Assembly (NCBI GenBank): GCA_003176995.1
Contig: QHBN01000145.1
Location: 1 to 55,631 of the forward strand
Length of the DNA stretch: 55,631 nucleotides
Direction: 5' to 3'
Source of the DNA: Candidatus Nitrosopolaris wilkensis
GTDB lineage: Archaea > Thermoproteota > Nitrososphaeria > Nitrososphaerales > Nitrososphaeraceae
The notes below the pieces were generated by a model. The model did no database searches. It saw only the letters and a list, made by a program, of their open reading frames with translations, and was not told the DNA's origin. Shown here piece by piece: positions 19,988 to 31,111 of this stretch (the first letter of the stretch is position 1; every line of letters starts with the position of its first letter). The translations under genes were made by a program, and so were the position numbers.

Positions 19988-20168
19988 AAGTGTAAAGGGT
20001 TATGTGCCAGTGTACGTACGAATGCAATTCTCTGCATGATATGCAGGGAATGAAGGACCGAGCAAACGCAAGTTTGCAATGACTGTCATGTATAGGATAA
20101 ATCTGCATCTCTCAAATGATTGTTAGACATAATCGTCTGACAACAATGATAGATAAAATGTGGCTTTA

Positions 20169-20193
20169 CAATGTTCACGTAAAGTTTCAATGC
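20169..20193 (+). other. Bulge-helix-bulge of pre-23S rRNA, 5' strand
   Basis: Outer helix CAATGTTC (20169-20176), central 4-base helix ACGT (20177-20180), 3-base bulge AAA (20181-20183), inner helix GTTTCAATGC (20184-20193). It pairs with 23222-23246. This is the substrate shape of the archaeal splicing endonuclease, which cuts in both bulges to release the pre-23S. Confidence 0.75.
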
Positions 20194-20199
20194 TTTAGA

Positions 20200-23186
<2,987 letters not shown>

Positions 23187-23221
23187 AATAAACTAGACGT
23201 AGTGGTCAGCCAAAAAGGCAT

Positions 23222-23246
23222 GCATTGAGATACGTAGAGAACATTG
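23222..23246 (+). other. Bulge-helix-bulge of pre-23S rRNA, 3' strand
   Basis: Inner helix GCATTGAGAT (23222-23231), central ACGT (23232-23235), 3-base bulge AGA (23236-23238), outer helix GAACATTG (23239-23246). It pairs with 20169-20193. Beyond the outer helix, AAGC (near 23249) can also pair with GCTT near 20163 across a small internal loop. Confidence 0.75.
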
Positions 23247-23249
23247 CTA

Positions 23250-23661
23250 AGCGAGAATGCGGATTAATCTATATTTGACGGTCTAAACTTACGTTTTTTA
23301 ATGTAATAAATATTAAGATATTGCCGGTTCAGTCCGTTAGCCGGAAGAAAATCTTGAGTCTTTAGAGTTACTGGGAGGATCGGATGCACTTGCAGAAGTA
23401 AGTGTAATCATGCTATATTATAACATTAAAACTACATCAGAAATTATTAATGAACAGCCTGAGATAAAACTAATGCCCTGAATGAAGCACAAATTGCACT
23501 TCATCCAGGACTGTTCCCCATCGGTTTGGTCGATGTAATCCTCATGTATCTGCAATGTAATTTAAATCATGCTGTTTTTGCGGAAGAAGTAAAGTTTATT
23601 GTCTTTATTCCGTGAAGAAGAAGATATTTTAAAGAGTAACAAGTATATCACTTGACAAATA
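23250..23661. other. Spacer after the rRNA operon
   Basis: About 410 AT-rich bases with no tRNA, 5S rRNA or convincing coding sequence. ATGAAG...CTTCAT (about 23484-23505) can form a 6-bp hairpin, and the trailing run GTTTTTTAAT near 23294 is a possible rRNA terminator. Nothing else is supported. Confidence 0.35.
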
Positions 23662-23961
23662 TTGAGCGGTGATAATAAACAATTCCTCTCACAACAATTG
23701 CTCTGGATTGGTATTTCGCTTGGTATAAGTCTCGTCATCTCATTTCTTATACCTTTTCCTTATTCTTTACCTATAATTATCGCGGTCTTCATCCTGCTCA
23801 GTTTCTATGTACGGAAAAGAACTCTGAGAAGAATGGGAATGTCTGGTGCGTCAATGTTTGGCTATAATTCGTTAAGCTATTATTGTATGAGTTGTGGAAC
23901 AAAACACAATCAAGCTGCGTGCCCTAAATGTGGGTCAAAAATGAAAAGAGTTGGATCTTAG
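23662..23961 (+). CDS. Membrane-anchored zinc-ribbon protein of unknown function
   Basis: 99 residues from TTG 23662. Two adjoining hydrophobic segments (about 13-32 and 34-50) form a membrane hairpin, followed by a basic stretch RKRTLRRMG, then a C-terminal zinc ribbon CMSCGTKH...CPKCGSKM (C-x2-C...C-x2-C). Single-domain proteins of this layout are common in archaea and uncharacterised. The ribbon should lie in the cytoplasm by the positive-inside rule. Confidence 0.7.
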   Translation: MSGDNKQFLSQQLLWIGISLGISLVISFLIPFPYSLPIIIAVFILLSFYVRKRTLRRMGMSGASMFGYNSLSYYCMSCGTKHNQAACPKCGSKMKRVGS

Positions 23962-23976
23962 GGATCGACATCATGA

Positions 23977-24035
23977 GTATGCAGCAAAGTACCGTTATAT
24001 GCTTTACGGGGTTAGATTTAGTGTATGCTGCATAC
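23977..24035 (+). other. Stable hairpin of unknown role
   Basis: GTATGCAGCA (23977-23986) and TGCTGCATAC (24026-24035) are perfect 10-base inverted repeats. The 39-base loop contains a further short CCGT/ACGG stem. It begins 15 bases after the zinc-ribbon gene, so it could end that transcript or be a small structured RNA. Confidence 0.4.
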
Positions 24036-24115
24036 GCGTACGAGGGTATATTACTTTGTAATTTGGATCTTTTTTATTAGCTTGTGGCTCTCCTGCATCG
24101 GAGCAGGCAGGCGGC

Positions 24116-24376
24116 GTGGTGAACTATAACTGGTGTTCAGTCCGAATAATTAATCTGCAAATGTTTTTAATGTCATTATTTGCGTCGCGATTCCTGTTTC
24201 GCAGGTCGCCATTTGATACTGTAGGGCACCGTTACACTAGAAATACGTTGATAGTCGATGCGCTCTGTGATACCTTCTATTTTCTAGGGGCAATCGTCTA
24301 TGGGGAGATGCTCCTACTCTTTCTTATCAACCTGGTTAAATCTTGGAAACCCTTCTCTACTGGATGCGGTAGATAA
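24116..24376 (+). CDS. Doubtful small membrane-protein reading frame
   Basis: 86 codons from GTG 24116, with two hydrophobic stretches (near residues 13-24 and 55-73). I recognise no family, there is no clear ribosome site, and codon usage looks less ordered than in neighbours. It may be chance or the remains of a gene. If it is not real, 23962-24553 holds no gene. Confidence 0.2.
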   Translation: MVNYNWCSVRIINLQMFLMSLFASRFLFRRSPFDTVGHRYTRNTLIVDALCDTFYFLGAIVYGEMLLLFLINLVKSWKPFSTGCGR

Positions 24377-24553
24377 CAAGAACCGCATTTTATTACAGAC
24401 CGTTGATCCTACAACTGTTTAGGAGGTTAGATATAGTAGACGCATTCTAGGATAAAACTACTTTGAATAGAATGAAGAAAGCTTCAAACAAAACCACTAT
24501 TAGATGATTACTTACCTCTTAAATGCAAGGACGTTGCTGATGAGGTTTACTGG

Positions 24554-24703
24554 ATGCACGCAGAAGACCTCCACATGTTGTGGGTATGTTATCAGTGTAA
24601 AAGCAGATTCGTATTTCATTCGGATGCTGATGACCATAAACTAAGAAGCGGCCATTTGCTAATCATAAAATATGATATACTCTCAGGCAAGGTATTAGCT
24701 TAG
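24554..24703 (+). CDS. Very small C2H2-type zinc-finger protein
   Basis: 49 residues. It has VCYQCKSRF...DDHKLRSGH, a C-x2-C-x13-H-x5-H pattern like a single classical zinc finger, then LLIIKYDILSG. A clearly related protein lies at 55037-55210 with the same spacing and the shared end H-x-x-I-x-K-Y-D. Two independent copies of the same pattern argue that both are real genes. They may be regulators or nucleic-acid-binding adaptors; this is inference. Confidence 0.6.
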   Translation: MHAEDLHMLWVCYQCKSRFVFHSDADDHKLRSGHLLIIKYDILSGKVLA

Positions 24704-24839
24704 AGGAGTTAAGGACTTGTCCGCGTGGTTGCTGATGGATCTGTCATTTGTCACATCTCAACGCCTATAATGACTGAATTTCAGCTTTTAGAAATTGATG
24801 TAGCTTAATGGGGATTTGCGATACGAAGACATACACAGG

Positions 24840-24864
24840 TATATATACAGCCCCTTTATAAAGG
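24840..24864 (+). promoter_or_regulatory. tbp promoter: TATA box plus 12-base palindrome
   Basis: GTATATATA (about 24839-24847) is placed about 27-35 bases before the tbp ATG, right for a leaderless archaeal mRNA. Immediately after it, CCTTTATAAAGG (24853-24864) is a perfect 12-base palindrome containing a second TATA-like core. A second TBP or a repressor could bind there. Confidence 0.45.
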
Positions 24865-24873
24865 CCATCTAGT

Positions 24874-25437
24874 ATGCCTCAAACAAAACCCATTGTTAGT
24901 ATAGAAAATGTGGTTGCGTCGGCAACCGTTAACCAAACGGTAAACTTAAACCTAATTACACAACTATTCCCAGATGTCGAATACCATCCTGACCAATTCC
25001 CTGGACTTGTTTTCAGGTTAAAATCGCCTAAGACTGCCACTCTGATTTTTAGCTCGGGTAAGATGGTCTGCACTGGCGCAAAGTCTGAAGAACAAGCCAT
25101 AAAGGCTGTAAGGAATGTCGTTCAAAAGTTAAAGAAAGGTGGTATCCCCGTAGAACACGAGCCCCAAATTGAAATCCAAAACATTGTTGCCTCTGCCAGT
25201 CTAGGTGGCAAGATTCATCTAGAACTAGCAGCCAGGGTTCTCCCGAGAAGTATGTATGAGCCCGAGCAATTTCCAGGATTGATACACAGGATGTTAGATC
25301 CAAAAACGGTGATTTTGCTATTTGCTAGCGGCAAACTAGTCTGTACTGGAGCCAAGAAGGAAAGTGAGGTATATAGAGCAGTGCATGCTCTTCACACTCT
25401 GTTGGAAGAAAAAAATCTCATGATATATGAGAGTTAG
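24874..25437 (+). CDS. tbp: TATA-box-binding protein
   Basis: General transcription factor that binds promoter TATA boxes and recruits TFB and RNA polymerase. 187 residues built from two direct repeats of about 90 residues: each has an IVASA strand (near 11 and 104), a segment ending EQFPGL or DQFPGL, and the signature SGK(M/L)VCTGAK. Length and repeat layout are normal for archaea. The start ATG at 24874 gives MPQTKPIVSIENVVASA. Confidence 0.97.
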   Translation: MPQTKPIVSIENVVASATVNQTVNLNLITQLFPDVEYHPDQFPGLVFRLKSPKTATLIFSSGKMVCTGAKSEEQAIKAVRNVVQKLKKGGIPVEHEPQIEIQNIVASASLGGKIHLELAARVLPRSMYEPEQFPGLIHRMLDPKTVILLFASGKLVCTGAKKESEVYRAVHALHTLLEEKNLMIYES

Positions 25438-25557
25438 CCAATCTACCCAACTCATGCTCTTATATCATGATTCTAGCAGCGATCAACGATTTGGGACATA
25501 GGCACCCCACATAATTTGATCTGAAAAAGTTTTATTTTATGTTTTATTTTTATTGTC

Positions 25558-26673
25558 ATGCCAGAGATTTGGCTTAAATACGGTACAACAGATGTTGCGC
25601 TCGACATCAAGTTCGGAAATCTTCTTACTCAGGTGGTTCCTGATATTCCATTAATGTCGGACGAGGATATTGCAGCGACACTAGGCAATGTACCCATGTC
25701 TAACAATATGCTAATTTTGGCGCTCTCTAGATCAAAACCGGTCCAAAGAATTATCCAGATGCTTCAGGTTGTCATACAGTCTAGAGGCTTCGAAGGGGTG
25801 CATGTTAATGCTCTACGAAAACTACCGAATATGGAAAGTAACGAAGGTTTTAACCTGGGCTCTCACGACTGTCCTCTCTTCCTAGGTAGACGGTACGAAA
25901 ATGTCATTTTTGTTTCTCGGACCTCTTACGATCCACTTTTTGGATTCAGCGGCACTCCAACTATACTTCTGCGATATTACATGCAGGACCGTATGCTAGC
26001 GGCTTTCGAATCGAGACAGAGCAATCTACCTAACCCGGGGGTTGACTGTCCCCCATTGGCAGTCGCTCTTTCTGCTTCAGAAAAGCTTTCGGCTTCATCT
26101 GTCGAACTCATAGCAAGTAATTCAGGCATTTCAGGAATCTATTGTGGAAATATTTGTGATGGATTCCGAAATGCTATACAAAAGTTAACCTCAGCTACGA
26201 CGGTTGAAGTAGATTACGCCAAGTCCGCTATAGTTGCCGGAAGCAATGAAATGGACTTCTCGAATCTTACGGCCTCATTGAATTTACTATGGAATTCCGT
26301 GCATGCTATCCAAGAGGGAGGTTCCATTATTTTGTTGGCTGAAAATCGAGACGGCTTAGGAGAAGGAGCTATGCAAATGTTTGTGGAAGGTAAGATGAAA
26401 ATTGAAGACCTCGACAAGAAAGGGTTCTATGTACCAGGCCTAGAGCATCTCGTATATATACAAAACCTGCGCCATCAATACGATTTAGGAATCTTGTCGA
26501 CATTGCCACAATATTATCTAAAGAAGCTAGGATTTGAAACTTATGGCGGAACGATGGATGTTTTGCAAAAGTTGCTAGCCAAACACGGCAAAAACCATAA
26601 AATTCTTGTATCATCTGCGGCGGATCTTGCATTGTTGAAGTTGAGAGAACAAACAAGAACAGTCCAGGCTTAG
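25558..26673 (+). CDS. LarA (lactate racemase)-like protein lacking canonical active-site residues
   Basis: 371 residues. The N-terminus (IWLKYGTTDVALDI) and the C-terminal block GGSIILLAENRDGLGEGA match the two halves of the nickel-pincer racemase LarA. In Lactiplantibacillus plantarum LarA, K184 tethers the cofactor, H200 binds nickel and H108 and H174 do acid-base chemistry. Here GSHDC (~101-105) may keep the H108 position, but the region corresponding to PHFFAGFSGGAKSILPG reads SYDPLFGFSGTPTILLRYY, so H174 and K184 are replaced, and no obvious H200 follows. It may be a racemase relative with another chemistry or a protein that lost the cofactor. The cofactor genes larB, larC and larE lie 18-22 kb away in the same window. 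By-eye alignment; the assignment to the LarA superfamily is good, the loss of residues should be checked. Confidence 0.7.
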   Translation: MPEIWLKYGTTDVALDIKFGNLLTQVVPDIPLMSDEDIAATLGNVPMSNNMLILALSRSKPVQRIIQMLQVVIQSRGFEGVHVNALRKLPNMESNEGFNLGSHDCPLFLGRRYENVIFVSRTSYDPLFGFSGTPTILLRYYMQDRMLAAFESRQSNLPNPGVDCPPLAVALSASEKLSASSVELIASNSGISGIYCGNICDGFRNAIQKLTSATTVEVDYAKSAIVAGSNEMDFSNLTASLNLLWNSVHAIQEGGSIILLAENRDGLGEGAMQMFVEGKMKIEDLDKKGFYVPGLEHLVYIQNLRHQYDLGILSTLPQYYLKKLGFETYGGTMDVLQKLLAKHGKNHKILVSSAADLALLKLREQTRTVQA

Positions 26674-27499
26674 TTGTAAGTAAGATTCAGCACTTGTTAC
26701 GCCAACATGAAACAATAATTCTATCAGGCTAGGACTGCAGAGGCAGCAGCACGACGAGAAAGACGTGGTGAGGAGGAGAAAAAATGATCATAAATCGTTA
26801 GTATATTCATAATGATGACAGAAAAAACTTATGACCATTTTCATACTACTGTTACCCGTAGCACACAGGATGTGCTATTTCGCAGAATACTGAGCTCAGC
26901 AGTGCAATGATTGCAATTATTCGTAGTCCAGAGTATCGGATGTTCTGTACCAAACTCCGGCAGTACGCTGGTAGCTGTCTTGTGAAAGATTCTTGTCAAA
27001 ATAAATTGCGTTGTAGGAATAAAGTAGTATTTCTTATTCCATCGACTATCTTCAAAAATCGAAAAAAGCAACCTCGCTATTCAAAGGTCTACAGTATCAC
27101 TACGAGGTAGGACGGTAACCGCCATTCGAGATCGAAGAAATACTTTAGCGTAAGCCAGGCAGTAATATTATTGATAATTCCTCCACTTGCTAAAGTTATA
27201 AGCCAATAGCGCTATTACCGTTCACCAGGCTGTCTACATTGCCATTCTCCTTTGCTTGACCAAACGCATTCCCTTATATCGACCCTAAGCTGATTACAAT
27301 ACGTATTCGTAACAATCAATATCCGTGCAACAATTGTATAGCTAGTCATACTCTTTTCTTTGGGAGTTCGTCTCATCGAAGTGAGATATTACAATATACT
27401 TATATATGCATGCGAATGATACATGAGGATTCGAGGATGACGAAGTGGACTATCTGTCTCTGCTTGTCACCCGATGAATATGGGAGATGTTGTTGAAAG
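26674..27499. other. Long gene-poor stretch upstream of rpoH
   Basis: 826 bases. A short purine-rich piece near 26732-26785 would encode ARTAEAAARRERRGEEEKK but has no start codon, so it may be a gene remnant. No tRNA fits. Near the end, ACTTATATATGC (27398-27409) is a good TATA box, about 90 bases before the rpoH start, so this promoter would give a mRNA with a real 5' leader. Confidence 0.45.
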
Positions 27500-27751
27500 T
27501 TGTCTATCGAGAAAAAAGTAGTAGAGATTACCAATCATACATATCAACCGAAACACGAAATTTTGTCGAAGAGTCAAGCAGAGGAAATTTTAAAAAAATA
27601 TAATACGAAACCAAGTCAGCTCCCATACATAATGATAAATGATAAGGGAATAGTGGATCTAGACGTGAGACCTGGTGATATACTAAAAATTACCCGGAAA
27701 AGCGCCACCGCAGGTGAAAGTGTATATTACCGCTATGTGGTAGAAGCTTGA
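27500..27751 (+). CDS. rpoH: RNA polymerase subunit H (RpoH/Rpb5)
   Basis: 83 residues, the archaeal form without the eukaryotic N-terminal domain. HTYQPKHEILSKSQAEEIL and the C-terminal PGDILKITRKSATAGESVYYRYV are family hallmarks. The start is TTG 27500: an in-frame TGA lies at 27494-27496, so no upstream start is possible, and GGGAG (27482-27486) serves as ribosome site. It leads the rpoH-rpoB-rpoA operon. Confidence 0.95.
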   Translation: MSIEKKVVEITNHTYQPKHEILSKSQAEEILKKYNTKPSQLPYIMINDKGIVDLDVRPGDILKITRKSATAGESVYYRYVVEA

Positions 27752-27757
27752 TTTATT

Positions 27758-30700
27758 ATGATGTGGCCGATAATTAATGATGTTTTACGAAGAGATGGCA
27801 TTGCCAGACAGCACTTAAATTCTTACAACGAATTCATGGAACGTGGACTGCAGAGTATCATCGATGAAGTTGGAGAAATTGAAATTGAGACGGCTGAATA
27901 TCCATATAAAATTAAGCTTGGGAAAATAAAATTACAACAACCAAGGATAATGGAGTTAGACGGTTCCATTACACATGTTGCCCCAATGGAAGCGAGGCTC
28001 CGTAACCTTACTTATGCATCACCGATCATGCTTGAATGTAGCATTGTGGAAGATGGAAAAATTTTAGAATCTAGGTTTATTCATGTCGGGGATATGCCTG
28101 TAATGGTCAAATCTAATGCGTGTATCTTACACAATTTGCCTGATGCAAAGCTTGTCGAACTGGGTGAAGACCCCCGCGATCCGGGTGGCTACTTCGTAAT
28201 AAATGGATCCGAGCGTGTAATTGTTGGCCTAGAAGACCTCTCTTATAACAAGATTATTGTGGATTCTGAAGAGACCACCGGGGCATTGCTGTACAAAGCA
28301 AAAGTCTATTCTTCCATCGTAGGTTACAGAGCGAAACTGGAGTTGATTATGCGACCCGATGGGTCTGTAGTTGGGAAGATTCCAGGGTCTCCTGTCGATA
28401 TTCCGTTAATCACCTTGGTGCGGGCCTTGGGTTTGGAGTCAGACAGGGATATAGCGAGTGCCGTGACGTTGAATAAGACCATTCAAGATGAACTCGAGCC
28501 TTCATTTGAGAAATCTGGCGAGATTATTACGAGCAGGGATGCTATCGTATATATCAGTAAAAGAATCGCACCGGGTATGCTCGAGGAGTTTCAAATAAAG
28601 CGTGCAGAGACATTGCTTGATTGGGGATTGCTCCCACATCTCGGAAAGAATCCTGATAACCGACACGAAAAGGCATTGTTCCTAGGAGAAGCCACGAGTA
28701 AACTGATCGAGCTCAAGCTCTCATGGGTCGATAACGATGATAAAGATCACTACGGAAATAAAGTAATCAAGTTTGCCGGCCAAATGCTTGCAGACTTGTT
28801 TAGAACTGCATTCCGCAACCTAATTCGGGACATGAAATACCAACTTGAGCGATCTGGTCAGAAACGAGGTATCAATGCCGTTGCCGCAGCTGTGAGGCCA
28901 GGCATTATTTCTGACAAACTCAATAACGCTATTGCAACTGGTAACTGGGGCCGCGGAAGAGTTGGAGTAACTCAATTACTTGATAGAACGAATTACATGT
29001 CAACCATCAGTCATCTACGCCGAATCCAGTCTCCGTTAAGCAGAAGCCAGCCGAACTTTGAGGCAAGAGATCTGCACGCTACGCATTTCGGTAGGATCTG
29101 TCCGGCTGAAACACCAGAAGGTTCTAATTGTGGACTAGTAAAGAATTTAGCGCTTTCGGCGGTGATTTCCGTGAGTGTCTCCTCTGCGGAAATTGTGGAA
29201 AAGTTATACGAATTTGGAGTCGAACACGTCGATGAGGCCAACGAAAAACTAAGGAGTATCGGCGCTAGAATATTTGTCGACGGCCGATTAATAGGATATG
29301 CTGAGGACGGACGCCGCTTATCAAATGCCCTTAAAGACATGAGGCGGTCGGGAAAAATTCATCCTCATATTGGCATATACTTTTACTCCTCACTGAACGA
29401 CAATGCCACTAAGCGCCTTTACGTAAGTTGTAACGCTGGGAGAGTTCTTAGACCGTTAGCAGTAGTTAAAGATGGTAGGGCTCTCGTAACCGATGAAATA
29501 ATCGAGAAGGTTAGCAAGAAATTTCTATCATGGACTGACCTCCTCTATATGGGCATGATAGAGCTGGTAGATGCAAACGAAGAAGAGAACTGCTATGTAG
29601 CTGTCGAAGTGGCACATATAGAAAACACACACACTCATCTCGAAATATTTGCGTCTGCTATTCTTGGAGTAGGAGCTTCCATAATCCCATATCCTGAACA
29701 CAATCAATCGCCGCGGAATACGTATGAAAGTGCCATGGCCAAGCAGAGTCTTGGTTTTTCTACACCTTTGATGAATGCTAGCACTTACGTGAGGCAGCAT
29801 TTTATGTTATACGCACAGACACCCATGGTCAGTACTAAGGCAATTAATCTACTAGGTCTTGATGATCGTCCAACTGGGCAGAACGCTGTTGTTGCTGTTT
29901 TACCATTTGAGGGTTATAATATCGAAGATGCAGTCGTGTTCAACAAATCCTCAGTCGAAAGAGGCCTGGGGAGAACATTCTTTTACAGGGTGTATGAAGC
30001 TGAATCGAAACAGTACCCTGGTGGCATGAAGGATACCTTTGAGCTTCCAGCATCAGATGCTAATATCAGGGGCTTCAGGGGAGAAAAAGCATACCGTTTA
30101 CTAGAGCAAGACGGGGCCATTATGCACGAAGCAGTTGTTACGGGCGGCGATATTTTGATCGGCAGGACTTCTCCTCCTCGATTTATGGAAGAGTACAAGG
30201 AATTTGAGGTGAAGGGTCCCTACCGCAGAGACACTTCAGTGGGCGTGAGGCCATCAGAAAACGGCGTCGTGGATACAGTTATCATGACTCAGTCAATAGA
30301 GGGAGGTAAAATGTTTAAGATAAGAGTGCGGGACATGCGCATTCCGGAAATCGGGGACAAATTTGCTTCGCGACACGGTCAGAAAGGAGTAATTGGTATG
30401 CTGGTAAGCCAAGAAGACTTGCCTTATACTGAAGATGGTGTTGTACCAGACATTATGATAAATCCACATGCTTTCCCTTCACGTATGACTGTTGGGCAGT
30501 TTATGGAGTCATTAGGAGGCAAAGCTGCTTCCTTGAGATGTCGTGCTGTAGATGGCTCTGCATTTCTTGGCGAGAAATTAGATGATTTGAAGGGTGTCTT
30601 GGAGGAGTACGGCTTCAAGTATAGCGGCAAGGAAGCTATGTACGAAGGCAGGTCAGGCAAAAAGTTTCCTGCTGATGTGTACGTAGGTGTAGTCTATTAC

Positions 30701-31090
30701 CAAAAACTGCACCATATGGTTGCAGACAAGATACACAGCAGGGCAAGAGGACAGGTCCAGATGCTTACTAAACAGCCAACAGAGGGGAGGGCACGGGGGG
30801 GTGGCCTGAGGTTCGGGGAGATGGAACGAGATTGCCTAATCGCATACGGAGCCTCAATGATGCTCAAAGACAGATTATTAGAAGAGTCTGACAAAGCCGA
30901 AGTAAATGTTTGCGAACGGTGTGGCTTGTTATCCTACTACGATGTGAAGCAACGAAGGTACGTTTGCAGAGTCGACGGTGAAAAGGCAAAGATTTCATCA
31001 GTGGTAATCGCTTACGCCTTCAAACTCCTGTTGCAAGAGATGATGAGTCTTAACATCGCTCCCCGTTTGATAGCGAAGGAGAAAGTTTAG
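27758..31090 (+). CDS. rpoB: RNA polymerase subunit B (beta-like), single chain
   Basis: 1110 residues, one uninterrupted polypeptide (methanogens and some others split it). Characteristic blocks include NRGRVG-like WGRGRVGVTQLLDRTNY, RICPAETPEGSNCGLVKNLAL, GYNIEDAVVFNKSSVERG, and GDKFASRHGQKGVIG with the nucleotide-contacting residues. The C-terminal zinc site reads CERCG...YVCRVDGEK: archaeal RpoB usually has C-x2-C...C-x2-H, and here the last ligand is Asp. Six bases follow the rpoH stop. The start ATG 27758 gives MMWPIINDVL. Confidence 0.97.
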   Translation: MMWPIINDVLRRDGIARQHLNSYNEFMERGLQSIIDEVGEIEIETAEYPYKIKLGKIKLQQPRIMELDGSITHVAPMEARLRNLTYASPIMLECSIVEDGKILESRFIHVGDMPVMVKSNACILHNLPDAKLVELGEDPRDPGGYFVINGSERVIVGLEDLSYNKIIVDSEETTGALLYKAKVYSSIVGYRAKLELIMRPDGSVVGKIPGSPVDIPLITLVRALGLESDRDIASAVTLNKTIQDELEPSFEKSGEIITSRDAIVYISKRIAPGMLEEFQIKRAETLLDWGLLPHLGKNPDNRHEKALFLGEATSKLIELKLSWVDNDDKDHYGNKVIKFAGQMLADLFRTAFRNLIRDMKYQLERSGQKRGINAVAAAVRPGIISDKLNNAIATGNWGRGRVGVTQLLDRTNYMSTISHLRRIQSPLSRSQPNFEARDLHATHFGRICPAETPEGSNCGLVKNLALSAVISVSVSSAEIVEKLYEFGVEHVDEANEKLRSIGARIFVDGRLIGYAEDGRRLSNALKDMRRSGKIHPHIGIYFYSSLNDNATKRLYVSCNAGRVLRPLAVVKDGRALVTDEIIEKVSKKFLSWTDLLYMGMIELVDANEEENCYVAVEVAHIENTHTHLEIFASAILGVGASIIPYPEHNQSPRNTYESAMAKQSLGFSTPLMNASTYVRQHFMLYAQTPMVSTKAINLLGLDDRPTGQNAVVAVLPFEGYNIEDAVVFNKSSVERGLGRTFFYRVYEAESKQYPGGMKDTFELPASDANIRGFRGEKAYRLLEQDGAIMHEAVVTGGDILIGRTSPPRFMEEYKEFEVKGPYRRDTSVGVRPSENGVVDTVIMTQSIEGGKMFKIRVRDMRIPEIGDKFASRHGQKGVIGMLVSQEDLPYTEDGVVPDIMINPHAFPSRMTVGQFMESLGGKAASLRCRAVDGSAFLGEKLDDLKGVLEEYGFKYSGKEAMYEGRSGKKFPADVYVGVVYYQKLHHMVADKIHSRARGQVQMLTKQPTEGRARGGGLRFGEMERDCLIAYGASMMLKDRLLEESDKAEVNVCERCGLLSYYDVKQRRYVCRVDGEKAKISSVVIAYAFKLLLQEMMSLNIAPRLIAKEKV

Positions 31091-31111
31091 CAAAGGGGTG
31101 TTTTGGGGAAA

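Larger units (their letters stand above)
19969..20199 (+). other. 16S-23S internal spacer without tRNA
   Basis: About 230 bases. No tRNA-Ala can be folded here, unlike most Euryarchaeota and in line with Thaumarchaeota. It contains the 3' strand of the 16S stem (19976-19987) and the 5' strand of the 23S bulge-helix-bulge. Confidence 0.7.

Noticed and set aside
26907-27110. 67-codon reading frame upstream of rpoH
   Set aside because: No recognisable family, no ribosome site, and amino-acid composition typical of non-coding AT-rich sequence.
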